Positions 29,070-38,512 of a DNA stretch of 48,273 nucleotides are shown here, piece after piece. The notes beneath the pieces were generated by a model. That model was not told where the DNA came from, did no database searches, and worked only from the letters and a program-made list of their open reading frames with translations. The DNA is taken from assembly GCA_031264145.1 (NCBI GenBank), contig JAISEK010000082.1:1-48273 (forward strand). Direction: 5' to 3'. Numbering within the stretch: position 1 is the stretch's first letter; every line of letters starts with the position of its first letter. Origin of the DNA: Deltaproteobacteria bacterium. GTDB lineage: Bacteria; Desulfobacterota; Desulfarculia; Adiutricales; Adiutricaceae. Both the position numbers and the translations under genes were made by a program.

Positions 29070-29909
29070 TCAATACTCCTTGGGCAGCCTGTTGAGCTGG
29101 GCCAGGGTGAAGACCGGGCCGTCCTTGCAGACGTACTCCGGCCCCACGTTGCAGCGGCCGCATATGCCCAGGCCGCACTTCATGCGGTTCTCCAGGCTCA
29201 TGATGATGTTCTCGTGCTGGTACCCGGCCTCCTCCAGGACGGGCTGGGTGAACTTGATCATGACCGGCGGGCCGCAGATGAGGGCCGAGGTGTTCTCCGG
29301 GGGCGGGCAGACCTCCTTGGTCACGGCCGGGACGAAGCCGACCTTGTAGCCCCAGTTGGGGACCTCGCGGTCGATGGTGACGAAGACGTCGATGTCGTCG
29401 CGCTTCTCCCAGGCCATCCACTCGTCCTTGTACAGGAGAAGGCCCGGGGACCTGGCCCCGTAGATGAAGGTGATCTTGCCGAAGTCGGGCCGCACCTTGG
29501 GCTGCAGGAGGTAGGTGATGGTCGAGCGCAGGGTGGTCACGGCAAAGCCGCCGGCGATGATGACGATGTTTCGGCCCTTGAGCTTGTCCAGGGGGTAGGG
29601 ATGGCCCAGGGGGCCGCGGATGCCCATGACGTCGCCGGCCTTCATGTTGTGCATGTAGCTGGAGACCTGGCCGACGCGGTTGACGGTGAAGAGGACGAAG
29701 CCCTTCTCCGAGGGCGAGGAGGCGATGCCGATGGGGATCTCGCCCTGGCCGGGCACTGACAGCTCGGCGAACTGGCCAGGCAGGTAGGCGAACTTCTCCT
29801 CGTCCTCGGGATTGAGGAACTCGAACTTGAATGTTCTGAGATTCTTGTCTTCGGTCTCGACCCGAATCTCAGCTATGCGGACCGGATAGGGGAGGTAGGG
29901 ATTGTTCAC
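29070..29909 (-). CDS. flxA: FlxA-like FAD/NAD(P)-binding oxidoreductase subunit
   Basis: A 279-residue protein of the HydG/PyrK-type ferredoxin reductase family. The N-terminal beta-barrel binds FAD (YLPGQFAELSVPGQGEIPIG). The NAD-binding Rossmann part has NIVIIAGGFAVTTLRSTI and SALICGPPVMIKF. The C-terminal 2Fe-2S motif is CGLGICGRCNVGPEYVCKDG. In the FlxABCD-HdrABC complex this subunit exchanges electrons with NAD(H). It is the last gene of the operon and starts 13 bases after flxB. Confidence 0.88.
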   Translation of the reverse strand: MNNPYLPYPVRIAEIRVETEDKNLRTFKFEFLNPEDEEKFAYLPGQFAELSVPGQGEIPIGIASSPSEKGFVLFTVNRVGQVSSYMHNMKAGDVMGIRGPLGHPYPLDKLKGRNIVIIAGGFAVTTLRSTITYLLQPKVRPDFGKITFIYGARSPGLLLYKDEWMAWEKRDDIDVFVTIDREVPNWGYKVGFVPAVTKEVCPPPENTSALICGPPVMIKFTQPVLEEAGYQHENIIMSLENRMKCGLGICGRCNVGPEYVCKDGPVFTLAQLNRLPKEY

Positions 29910-29922
29910 TGTTTCACCTTCT

Positions 29923-30963
29923 TCAAGCCTGGCTCGCGGCCGTCTGGGTCATTTTCAGGGCCACTGACCTGATGTCGATGTTGACCGGGCACATGGCCAC
30001 GCAGCGCCCACAGCCGGTGCAGCCCCTGACGCCGTCCTGCTTGAGGGGGATGTACTTCAGCTTGTGCATGAAGCGCTGCCTGACGCGCTCGGTCTTCGAT
30101 GGCCTGGGGTTGTGGCCCGTGCCGTGGACCGTAAAGAGCCAGCTCATGCAGGTGTCCCAGTTGCGCATCCTGACGCCGCCTTTCTCGCTGGTCTCGTCCT
30201 GGATGTCGAAGCAGTGGCAGGTGGGGCAGAAAAAGGTGCAGACCCCGCAGTTGAGGCAATTCTCGGCCGTGGCCAACCAATGGGGATCGTTGAAGAGGGC
30301 CATCAGATCGGCGTTGTCGATGCCCTTGTAGTCCGGGGGCACCCCCTGCGACTTGACGGCCTCGGCCTCCAGGCCCTTGATCGCGTCGGCCAGATTCGCC
30401 GTCTGGGCCCCAGAGGCCTTGACCAGCTCCTCGCCTTTCGGGGTCAGGGGCTTGAGCCCCAGATCCTTGCCCTGGCGGAAGGCCAGGACGTCCAGGCCGG
30501 CCTCCCCGAAGGGAGAACCGCCCATGGCGGCGCAGAAGCACTGGGGCGAGGGGTTGTCGCAGGCCAGGCCGACCAGGACGGCCTGGTCGATCTTGCCCTT
30601 CCAGTAGTTATCGGTGAAACGGTCGTTCTGGAAGACCTTGTTGGCAATGGAGAGTCCCTTGGCGTCGCAGGGCCTGATGCCGAAGACGGCCAGCGGCTCC
30701 CCCTTGTCGCCGAGGCTCTGGTAGACGAAGGCCTGGGGCTTTGAGGCGTCGTTGTGGAAGGCCATCAGGGCCTCGGTCTGGGGAAACAGTAGAGACTTCG
30801 GCGACATATGGGTGTTGCTGAAGTCCAGGTTGACCTTGTCCGGGGGAGTCTCCTCAAGCTTGCACTTGTCGCCCAGGCCCTGGGGGGTCAGGAGACGCCG
30901 CCCGGAGGCCAGGGACTTGAAGAAGTCCACCAGGGCGTTTTCTTTTACAATGTATTCCGACAT
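29923..30963 (-). CDS. flxB: FlxB-like 4Fe-4S electron-transfer subunit
   Basis: A 346-residue protein of the sulfhydrogenase-beta/HydB-type family. The ATG at 30961-30963 (MSEYIVKENALVDF) is preferred over 31005, which lies inside the previous gene. Two ferredoxin clusters are visible: CLNCGVCTFFCPTCHC and CTGCGRCVAMCPVNIDIR. It also has the family signature FGIRPCDAKGL in its N-terminal half. It would pass electrons between the FAD subunit and the HdrA core. The order flxC-flxB-flxA agrees with the Desulfovibrio flx operon. Confidence 0.85.
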   Translation of the reverse strand: MSEYIVKENALVDFFKSLASGRRLLTPQGLGDKCKLEETPPDKVNLDFSNTHMSPKSLLFPQTEALMAFHNDASKPQAFVYQSLGDKGEPLAVFGIRPCDAKGLSIANKVFQNDRFTDNYWKGKIDQAVLVGLACDNPSPQCFCAAMGGSPFGEAGLDVLAFRQGKDLGLKPLTPKGEELVKASGAQTANLADAIKGLEAEAVKSQGVPPDYKGIDNADLMALFNDPHWLATAENCLNCGVCTFFCPTCHCFDIQDETSEKGGVRMRNWDTCMSWLFTVHGTGHNPRPSKTERVRQRFMHKLKYIPLKQDGVRGCTGCGRCVAMCPVNIDIRSVALKMTQTAASQA

Positions 30964-30979
30964 CTTGTCCGTGGCCTTT

Positions 30980-31936
30980 CTATTTGATGAAGTCGGCGGC
31001 GTCATCGGTTTGGAACATGGTCAGGGGTGGCTTCTGATCCCAGCTCAGACCAGGCTCGTAGTTCCAATTGTTCTGGACCGTCAGTTCCATGACCCTGTTG
31101 AACTCCCGGACCTTGATGTTGACCGGGCAAGCCGTCTCGCAGGCGCCGCAGGAGGTGCAGCGGCCGGCGCAGTGGAGGCCACGGAGAAGGTGGAAGGTCA
31201 TGGTATCCATTGGGTCGGTGGACTTGCCGAGCCACTGCGGCCTGGTCTCGTCGACGAAGCAGACCGGGCAGTAGCACAGGGGGCAGGCATTGCGGCAGGC
31301 GTAGCAGCGCAGGCAGTCCTTGATGAGGTCCTTGAAGTAGCCCATGCGCTCGGCCGGGGTTTTGGCCAGGAGGGCCTTGATGTCGGCGAAATCGTCGGCC
31401 GCCGCCCCGTTGACCTCCTGTCCGACCAACTCGTTGGCCAGCTTGGGGGTGCGGTTGACGCAGGTCTTGCAGTTGCGCCGGAGCACCTCATCCTTCTTGA
31501 TGTCGGTCGAAAAACCCTGGCCCTTGACCGTGATGGAGTCGTCGGCCGTCTCCACCACCTCCCTGATGGGCCGGGCTTCCTTGGCCACGACGAGGTTAGT
31601 GTCGATCATGCCGGTGCAGGGCACGCCGATGATGTAGAGGTTGTCCTTGAGTATCTGGTTCTCGGTCACCTGGCCGATGGCGCTCCTGGCGTCGCAGCCC
31701 TTGGCCACCATGGCCACCTTGCCGGCGCGGCCGGGCAGGTAGTTGGCCAGGTTGATGCGGGCAAAGTTGCTCCAGACCAGCAGATCGCACTCATCGGCGG
31801 TACGGGCGAAGAAGGGCGACGTGGTCATGGGGATGGTGCCCTGGCGGTAGCCTATGACCACCTCCGCCTGGCCGCTGGCCAGAAGCTTCTTCGCGCTTTC
31901 CCTTATTTTGTTGGTGATGTCGGTAAGAGCAGGCAT
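30980..31936 (-). CDS. flxC: FlxC-like 4Fe-4S electron-transfer subunit
   Basis: A 318-residue protein with two 4Fe-4S motifs, CLRCYACRNACPLCYC and CTSCGACETACPVNI, and the pattern VAMVAKGCDARSAIGQV, shared with F420 hydrogenase beta-type and FlxC proteins. It also has an N-terminal region with AKKLLASGQAEVVIGYRQG. Its ATG begins one base after the stop of flxD, so the two are likely coupled. It relays electrons in a cytoplasmic complex. Confidence 0.85.
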   Translation of the reverse strand: MPALTDITNKIRESAKKLLASGQAEVVIGYRQGTIPMTTSPFFARTADECDLLVWSNFARINLANYLPGRAGKVAMVAKGCDARSAIGQVTENQILKDNLYIIGVPCTGMIDTNLVVAKEARPIREVVETADDSITVKGQGFSTDIKKDEVLRRNCKTCVNRTPKLANELVGQEVNGAAADDFADIKALLAKTPAERMGYFKDLIKDCLRCYACRNACPLCYCPVCFVDETRPQWLGKSTDPMDTMTFHLLRGLHCAGRCTSCGACETACPVNIKVREFNRVMELTVQNNWNYEPGLSWDQKPPLTMFQTDDAADFIK

Positions 31937-31937
31937 A

Positions 31938-32384
31938 TCAGGCCACCTCCGCCAAGCCCAGCTTTAAGTCTTCCTTGCGGAAGGTGGTGTTTGGACCGCA
32001 AGCCTTGACGTGCTCGACCACGTCCCTGGCCATGGCCTGGAACTTGTTCGCCTCGGCCGAGGAGATCCAGGAGAATCGCAGGCGGTCGGGCTCGACCCCG
32101 ATGCTTTCCAGAAGCTGGTGCATAAGGACGAACTTGCGTCGGGCGTGGTAATTGCCGGCGATATAGTGGCAGTCGCCAGGATGGCAGCCGCTGACCCAGA
32201 CGCCGTCGGCACCACGCTTGAAGGCCTCCATTATGAACTTGGGGTTGAGGCGCCCCGTGCAGGGCAGGCGGACCACCCTGAAGTTCGGCGGGTAATCCAG
32301 CCGGCTCACGCCGGCAAGATCGGCGGCCCCATAAGTGCACCAATTGCAGAAAAAGGCCACGATTCTTGGTTCAAAATCACTCAT
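31938..32384 (-). CDS. flxD: FlxD/MvhD-like hydrogenase iron-sulfur subunit
   Basis: A 148-residue MvhD-family protein. The ATG at 32382-32384 (MSDFEPRIVAFFCNWCTYGA) is preferred because GAGG lies seven bases upstream; a TTG at 32396 is the alternative. Cysteines sit in FFCNWCTYGAADLAG, VRLPCTGRLNP and VSGCHPGDCHYIAGN, the 2Fe-2S pattern of this family. It docks electron-input modules onto HdrA. A spacer of 116 bases with a GC-rich inverted repeat separates it from hdrA. Confidence 0.9.
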   Translation of the reverse strand: MSDFEPRIVAFFCNWCTYGAADLAGVSRLDYPPNFRVVRLPCTGRLNPKFIMEAFKRGADGVWVSGCHPGDCHYIAGNYHARRKFVLMHQLLESIGVEPDRLRFSWISSAEANKFQAMARDVVEHVKACGPNTTFRKEDLKLGLAEVA

Positions 32385-32500
32385 AGACAACCTCAATTCG
32401 TCCCGGGACTGTCAAATGCGAAAACCGGGGAACCTGATTTTGTATATATAGTTCCGCCCCTCGCCCGTCCCGTGGGGGGCGGGCGTTCTGGCAGGACGGA

Positions 32501-35500
32501 CTACAGAGCCGAGGCGATTTGGGCGAAAAGACCGGCGTTGGTGAAACCCCTCAGCGAGGGGGCGTCCGAGCGGCAGGACGAGGCGCAGTTGCCGCAGCCC
32601 TTGCACATGGCCTCGTTGACCACGCTCTTGCCCTTCTCATCGAGCGAGATGGCCGAGAAGGGGCAGACGGACACGCAGACCCCGCAGCCGGAGCACTTGG
32701 TCTGGTTGATTTCGGCCACTATGCCGCCCACGGTCATCTTGGGCTGCGTCAGGACGGTGACGGCCCTGGCCGCGGCCGCCTGGGCCTGGGCGATGACCTC
32801 GTCCATGGGCTTGGGGTAGTGGGCCAGGCCGGCCAGGAACATGCCGTCGGTGGCGAAATCGACGGGCCTGAGCTTCTGGTGGGCCTCGAAGAACCAGCCG
32901 TCCTCATCCAGGGGCACCTTGTACTTCATGGCCAGCTCGTTCTCCCGGCCTGAGACTATGGCCGCCGCCAGGACGACCAGATCCGGGTTTATGAGGAGCT
33001 TGCGGCCCGAGACGGGATCGAGAATCTGGACGGCGAGCTTCCCGCCGGACTCGGTGACCTTGGGCTTGTCGTCGATGGAGTAGCGGACGAAGATGACCCC
33101 CAGGCCGCGGGCCTCCTTGTAGAGGTCCTCCTTCTGGGCGTACGTCCTGATGTCCCGGTACAGGACGAAGATCCTGGCCTCCGGCTTCAGCTTCTTGAGC
33201 TCCACGGCCGCATGGACCGTGTGGGCGCAGCAGACCTTGGAGCAGTACATGCGGCCGGGCTCTCGGCTGCCGACGCACTGGATGAAGACGAAGGTGTTGG
33301 AGTCGATGGCCTTGGGGTCGTTGGCCTTCAGGAGCTCGTCGAGCTCAAGCTGGGTGACCACCTGGGGATTCTGGCCGTACAGGTACTCGGTGGGCTTGTA
33401 CTCCTTGGCCCCGGTGGCGATGATGGTCACGCCGTGCTTGACCTTGTCGCCGTTGGAAAGGGTCGTCTCGAAGTTGCCAACGTAGCCCTCGACCGAGTCG
33501 ACCTCGGCCTGGAGGGCCAGGCTGATGTTCGGGTCGTCGGCGATCTTGGCCTTGAGACCCTCGATATACTTGGCCACGTTCTCGCCCTTGACCGTGGACA
33601 GGATGCGGTTGGCCTGGCCGCCGATCTTGTCGTCCTTCTCGACGACCACCGACTTGAAGCCCTGGGAGGAGAGGCTCATGGCCGCGTTGAGGCCGGCCAC
33701 GCCGCCGCCGATGACCAGGGCCGTGGGGTCGACGTCGATGACGTTCTCCTTGAGGGGCACCAGCAGGGCGGCCTTGGCCACGGCCATCTCGGTCATGTCC
33801 ATGGCCTTGCGGGTGGCCTCGGCCGGGTTGTTGGCGTGGACCCAGGAGTCGTGGTTGCGGATGTTGGCCATCTCGTAGAGGTACTTGTTCAGGCCGGCCG
33901 CGGCCAGGGTTTCCTGGAACAGGGGCTCGTGGGTCCTGGGCGAACAGGCCGAGACGACGATGCGGTTGAGCCGGAATTCCTTTATCAGGCTGACGATCTT
34001 TTCCTGGCTGTCCTGGGAGCAGGCAAACATGGTGACGGCGGCGTACTCGACGAAGGGCAGCGTCTTGGCGAACTCGACCACCTTCTCAACGTCGATGACC
34101 GAGGCGATGTTGATGCCGCAGCGGCAGACGAAGACGCCGACTCGGGGCGGCTCGCCGGTGACGTCGACCGGGGCCGGGATGTTGATGACCTTGGTCAAGG
34201 TGCTCCTGGCCGGGGTCAGCTTGGAGGTGGCGGCTGCTGCTGCGGCCGAGGCCTCCATGACGGACGTGGGGATGTCCTTGGGACCGGTGTAGACACCGCA
34301 GGCGTAGAAGCCGGGCCGGGAGAGGGCCACGGGGGAGAAGGTCGAGGTCCTGGCGAAGTTGTAGCCGTCGGTCTGGATGCCCAGATTCGCGGACATTTCC
34401 TTGGTCTCAGGGGTGATGACCAGGCCATGGGACAGGACGGCCAGATCGAAGAACTCCTCGGCTGAGACCCCGCCGTCGGAGACGTAGCCGATCTTGACCC
34501 CGGCGGGCGGCTCGGGCTTAACGGTGTGGACGCGGCTGCGGACGAACTTGATGCCGGCGGCCTTGGCCTTCTCGTAGTAGCGCTCAAAGTCCTTGCCGAA
34601 CGTGCGGATGTCCATGTAGAAGATGGTCACGTCGAGCTTGCCGCCGGAGTGCTCCTTGGCGATCAGGGCCTCCTTGATGGCGTACATGCAACAGACCGAG
34701 CTGCAGTAGCCATTGTCGGCCCTGTTGATGTCGCGGGAGCCCACGCACTGGAGGAAGGCCATCTTGTGGGGATGCGCGCCGTCGCTGGGTCTCACGACCT
34801 CGCCCATGGTGGGGCCGGTGGCCCCGAGGTAGCGCTCGAACTCCAGCGCGGTGATGACGTCCTTGGTGTCGTAGCGGTAGGTCTCGAACTCGGAGGGCTT
34901 GAAGGGGGCGAAGCCTGGGGCCAGGACGACCGAGCCGACCTTGAAGGAGGCGTCCTCGGGCTTGTCGTCGTAGTTGATGGCGTCGGCCGGACAGACCTTC
35001 TTGCAGCTCCCGCACTTCTTCTTGGTCAGGTACATGCACTCGCTGGCGTCGATGCCGTATTTCAGGGGCACGGCCTGGGCGTACTGCACGTAGATGGCCT
35101 TGCGCTTGTCGAGGTTCTCGTTGTAGGCGTTGTCGACCTTCCGCGGACACTTCTTGGTGCACTCGCCGCAGGCGATGCACTTGGACATGTCGATGTAGCG
35201 GGGATTCTTGCGGACGTTGACGGTGAAGTTGCCCTCGGAGCCCGTGATGGAAAGAATGTCGGTCAGAGTTAGGAGCTCAATGTTGATGTGGCGCCCTACC
35301 TCGACCAACTTGGGCGAGATGATGCACATGGAACAGTCGTTGGTGGGGAAGGTCTTGTCCAATTGGGACATCCTGCCGCCTATGGCCAGCGATTTCTCGA
35401 CCATGTACACGTAATAACCGGCGTTGGCCAAATCCAGCGCGGCCTGCATTCCGGCCACGCCTCCTCCTGCGACCAGAACCGCGCCAACAACGTTGTGTGA

Positions 35501-35506
35501 CGCCAT
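32501..35506 (-). CDS. hdrA: Double-length HdrA-like flavoprotein
   Basis: A 1001-residue protein, longer than classical HdrA (about 650). It contains two FAD-binding Rossmann modules: GAVLVAGGGVAGMQAALDLA near residue 10 and ALVIGGGVAGLNAAMSLSSQ near residue 600. It also has ferredoxin-type clusters (CIACGECTKKCP, CGSCKKVCP, and C-terminal CSGCGVCVSVCP and CKGCGNCASSC) and HdrA-type Cys segments (FLQCVGSRDINR, QCVGSREPGRMYCSKVCC). HdrA flavins perform electron bifurcation. This double architecture is common in anaerobic Desulfobacterota. It is the first gene after a strong promoter and is followed by flxD; no hdrB or hdrC lies next to it. Confidence 0.92.
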   Translation of the reverse strand: MASHNVVGAVLVAGGGVAGMQAALDLANAGYYVYMVEKSLAIGGRMSQLDKTFPTNDCSMCIISPKLVEVGRHINIELLTLTDILSITGSEGNFTVNVRKNPRYIDMSKCIACGECTKKCPRKVDNAYNENLDKRKAIYVQYAQAVPLKYGIDASECMYLTKKKCGSCKKVCPADAINYDDKPEDASFKVGSVVLAPGFAPFKPSEFETYRYDTKDVITALEFERYLGATGPTMGEVVRPSDGAHPHKMAFLQCVGSRDINRADNGYCSSVCCMYAIKEALIAKEHSGGKLDVTIFYMDIRTFGKDFERYYEKAKAAGIKFVRSRVHTVKPEPPAGVKIGYVSDGGVSAEEFFDLAVLSHGLVITPETKEMSANLGIQTDGYNFARTSTFSPVALSRPGFYACGVYTGPKDIPTSVMEASAAAAAATSKLTPARSTLTKVINIPAPVDVTGEPPRVGVFVCRCGINIASVIDVEKVVEFAKTLPFVEYAAVTMFACSQDSQEKIVSLIKEFRLNRIVVSACSPRTHEPLFQETLAAAGLNKYLYEMANIRNHDSWVHANNPAEATRKAMDMTEMAVAKAALLVPLKENVIDVDPTALVIGGGVAGLNAAMSLSSQGFKSVVVEKDDKIGGQANRILSTVKGENVAKYIEGLKAKIADDPNISLALQAEVDSVEGYVGNFETTLSNGDKVKHGVTIIATGAKEYKPTEYLYGQNPQVVTQLELDELLKANDPKAIDSNTFVFIQCVGSREPGRMYCSKVCCAHTVHAAVELKKLKPEARIFVLYRDIRTYAQKEDLYKEARGLGVIFVRYSIDDKPKVTESGGKLAVQILDPVSGRKLLINPDLVVLAAAIVSGRENELAMKYKVPLDEDGWFFEAHQKLRPVDFATDGMFLAGLAHYPKPMDEVIAQAQAAAARAVTVLTQPKMTVGGIVAEINQTKCSGCGVCVSVCPFSAISLDEKGKSVVNEAMCKGCGNCASSCRSDAPSLRGFTNAGLFAQIASAL

Positions 35507-35624
35507 AACGACCTACCCCCTTAGCTTTACGGTTTCTTTTCCGTTATTAACGGGCTTTTTGACATACGCGGCCAGGAGCCTTTTTTTGACAAACAACCGC
35601 GCGACGCATTTTGCCGAATGTCCT

Positions 35625-35653
35625 ATTTTAGTTTTCGAGTCTCCGATTGTCAA
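35625..35653 (-). promoter_or_regulatory. Near-consensus sigma-70 promoter of the hdrA-flx operon
   Basis: On the minus strand a perfect TTGACA (35653-35648) is followed after exactly 17 bases by TAAAAT (35630-35625). The leader to the hdrA ATG is about 110 bases and ends in AAGGGGGTAGG as ribosome site. Confidence 0.7.
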
Positions 35654-36820
35654 GTGTAAACCCTGAAGAGGCGACAGAGACGCCAAACAGCCCAAAATAG
35701 GCTAAAACAGCCAAAAGCCATTTTTAGCAAGATAGCGTAAATAGTAATTTATTTCAAGACATCTTTTGTGTCCACCTTGGATTTGTAAAAAAATCCCTGC
35801 GCGTTTGGGGACCAGGGAATGACCTTGGTGGGTCAAGAAAATCATAAAAATAGTCGGGGCGGAAATAATGATTCCGTGGCTTATGACAGTCTGAGTAGAC
35901 CAAGGTCAGTGACAATCAGTTGTTGGCCACAAACAGAAAATAGCCTCGGAGATTTCCCTACACCAAAATCTGAGCGGTAAGCAAGGCAATCGCGGCAATG
36001 TTTCCGTTAAAGGCAAATGTTCTCATAGTAGGTGGCCATGTGCCATCTTTGGGACCATGGTGTCTGGGATGATAGGCCAAGGCCATCCTCCACACGGATC
36101 AGTTGCCACGGTGCTCTTCGCCTCCGATGGTATTTGAAAGACACTACATCTTAATTCGACTATATTGAAAATAACTTATTATTTTATATATATTAATAAA
36201 AAAGTTAAATATGATAGCAAAGACTATCTGAAAAGCGTTTCTGTTCTGTACAGGCCAGGGACAAAATTAGGCCAGCCAGTGAGATTCCTAAAGTGGACAG
36301 GCGAAATGATTTTCAAATGGAGACATGATGAGATTAGTTTAAATTATCACCAAAATTAATTAAACATTATTTTTATTATGTATAATGTCTAAATCTCTAG
36401 AAATCAACCTATAAACCAACGATGGACTGCCGCAGGACCAAACAGCCAACGCAGGGGAGACAGGTCGTCGTGGCGACCAAAGAAACATCTTGAAATGGTA
36501 TTGGCCATTCGCAGCCTGAAATCCACTGATCAAGCCGAGCCTGGCCCGCATCGACCCTAATGAATCCGGCCTGAACAGCCGAGGGCACGTATTTCCAGGA
36601 AGGCAAGAAGAGGGGATGCGTCATGGCAAACGCATCATGATGACAGATGGTCCAGGTTTGAACGATATCTTGATTTTGTGTCTGCCGGCACAGTGGAGAC
36701 ATAGAATGAAGGAAAAGCGTAATTATGGATATAACCATCCAAAAAAAGAACTATAGCAATAAAAATATGAGATTGATCCAGGGAGGCTTAGCGCGCGAGA
36801 TGGTAAAAAAAGTTATTGCA
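35654..36820. other. Long gene-poor region
   Basis: More than 1.1 kb without a gene I can support. It contains AT-rich blocks (36150-36380), a small repeat of AAACAGCC at about 35674 and 35692, and short frames such as 36409-36738 (minus) with no motif. Decayed mobile DNA is possible but not shown. Confidence 0.35.
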
Positions 36821-36833
36821 AATGATTCTCATT
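36821..36833 (+). promoter_or_regulatory. Fur-box-like operator
   Basis: AATGATTCTCATT is an inverted repeat (AATGA/TCATT) matching the core of classical Fur boxes (reverse TGAGAATCATT). It overlaps a -10-like GATAAT at 36837-36842, about 110 bases ahead of the AraC gene, a good place for iron-dependent repression. Confidence 0.6.
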
Positions 36834-36927
36834 TATGATAATCTTTTTCGGTCGCTTCGATTGCCCTGTTCAAGGCTTCCAGTTTTTCTAGGAGGCCGTG
36901 GCCAAATTACTTCACAAATATGTCTAG

Positions 36928-37938
36928 GTGCTGGTGTCGGAAATGGCTTCAAAAATCCTTGAGCCCGACCTTGTTGGTCCGCCTAGTCTTGATTTCGGGG
37001 TTGGTTTGGATAAAAAAAGTTGGCAATTTGATCTTGATACACCCCAAGGTTTGTCTTATCGCATGGAGACACTAAATCTTGATTCCGGTTTCCGATTTTA
37101 TTTAAGCGAAGTGAACTGTCCCAGTTCTTTTGACGTGGAAATCCTAAATCTTCCCGGATCCAGAGGTTTTGGTTTCTGTCTCTGTGGCGACATGTACGTT
37201 GAAGGTTATCCTAATTCTGACAATATCCTCATAAAATCTGGCCAAATGGCTATTTTTATCACTCCTCCATACGAAAAATACATTGAAAAACTCAACGAAT
37301 CAAAACTGGTCAGGATATCGGTGTCATGCCCCGATCGTCATTTGGGTTGCCTTGACGATTACAGCGATTGTGAATCAATATTTGCTGATACATTATTTTT
37401 TAACAATAATAATCCATTTTTAGATACTATTTACTTTCCAAATGGGGTAAACGAAATTTTAGGGGACATATTGAACTGTCACTATGTCGGGCCCATGCGC
37501 CGTCTCTTTCTGGAAGCCAAGGCCTTGGAGCTTTTAATCTGCTCGGTCCGCGAATTCTTCGGCCAACCCTCGGATACCGTCCGCAAGTCGGCCGCGGTCT
37601 GCCGGCGGGACGCCGACAAGGCCCATGAGGCGGCAGACCTGCTCATCAAGGATTTCTACTCCGTCCCTTCCATGGACGATCTCTCCAGGGCCGTGGGCAT
37701 GAGCCGCAGCAAGTTGAACCATGTCTTCAAGGAAGTCCACGGGACTACGCCCTTCGCCTTTTTGAGGAACCACCGTCTGGCCAAGGCCAGGGAATTGCTC
37801 CTTGAGGAACAGGTCAACGTGACCGAGGCTGCCCTGGCGGTGGGGTACTCCAGCCTAAGCCACTTCACCAAGGCCTTTGCCGGTCAGTTCAACTGCTGCC
37901 CGAGTGACTGCCGGAACCCCAGAGGCAGGGCCGGTTGA
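36928..37938 (+). CDS. PchR-like AraC-family regulator 1
   Basis: A 336-residue regulator starting at GTG 36928 (an in-frame ATG at 36943 is equally possible). The N-terminal 190 residues form a ligand-binding domain with FRFYLSEVNC and SRGFGFCLCGDMYVEG, as in PchR-type regulators that sense ferric siderophores. The C-terminal 100 residues are an AraC double helix-turn-helix (MDDLSRAVGMSRSKLNHVFK, EVHGTTPFAFLRNHRLAKA, VTEAALAVGYSSLSHFTKAF). The Fur-like box upstream fits iron control of a siderophore receptor activator. The gene is AT-rich up to about 37490 and GC-rich after, exactly at the domain transition. Confidence 0.87.
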   Translation: MLVSEMASKILEPDLVGPPSLDFGVGLDKKSWQFDLDTPQGLSYRMETLNLDSGFRFYLSEVNCPSSFDVEILNLPGSRGFGFCLCGDMYVEGYPNSDNILIKSGQMAIFITPPYEKYIEKLNESKLVRISVSCPDRHLGCLDDYSDCESIFADTLFFNNNNPFLDTIYFPNGVNEILGDILNCHYVGPMRRLFLEAKALELLICSVREFFGQPSDTVRKSAAVCRRDADKAHEAADLLIKDFYSVPSMDDLSRAVGMSRSKLNHVFKEVHGTTPFAFLRNHRLAKARELLLEEQVNVTEAALAVGYSSLSHFTKAFAGQFNCCPSDCRNPRGRAG

Positions 37939-38116
37939 AGGCTCGCTTGTCTGCCTGCCCCCTGGGTTGGCTTGGCAACCAAGTCCCGGCCTTCAGGACT
38001 TCACTCTTTCTCCATGGTCTACGTTTCTTTTTAAAATTAATGCTTATTTTGAGATGAGTCATATATTGATAGACTTTTAGAATATTTTTACTAATATAGA
38101 ATATGTTATAATATAT

Positions 38117-38134
38117 ATATTATCATGATAATAT
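38117..38134. promoter_or_regulatory. 18-bp perfect palindrome, possible operator
   Basis: ATATTATCATGATAATAT is perfectly palindromic and contains ATTATC and GATAAT hexamers as used by Fur, but in the reverse arrangement. It lies between the two AraC genes in AT-rich DNA and could simply be an AT-rich chance palindrome. Confidence 0.25.
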
Positions 38135-38218
38135 TTAATATATTATAAATATCAGCATAATTGAATAATATTTGCTTTTGGGACTACCGGCTTCTTTATC
38201 ATCCAGACGGAGACGGCC

Positions 38219-38352
38219 CAATGTCAACAACTTAAGAGATCCGCTGACTTCAGGCATTTTCAAAATTCCTGTCAATTCAAGATGTTAAGCAGGGAACCGA
38301 GACATGGGAATTGTGTGCTGTGGGCTATAATAGCTTTAAGTTGTTGACATTG
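38219..38352. mobile_element. MITE-like element, copy 1
   Basis: A 134-bp element bounded by perfect 17-bp terminal inverted repeats, CAATGTCAACAACTTAA on the left and its complement ending at 38352. A perfect 10-bp direct repeat GGAGACGGCC flanks it (38209-38218 and 38353-38362), a target duplication from insertion. It encodes nothing. A 9-10 bp duplication is in the range known for IS4/IS231-type transposases. It sits between the two AraC genes. Confidence 0.85.
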
Positions 38353-38512
38353 GGAGACGGCCTGATGGAGCACGATCGTTGATTCAGTGACGTGCCCGAG
38401 GCCTTCCGATAGGACCGACCGTCCACAGGATGGATACCTTGAGGCTAAATAAAATTCATAAATTTATCTCTATAGGTCTTCTTTTTTCGCCGATTCATCA
38501 AGAGGTGCGCCT

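Noticed and set aside
36409-36738. Minus-strand 109-codon frame
   Set aside because: No motif and mixed codon use; may be decayed DNA but nothing supports a protein.
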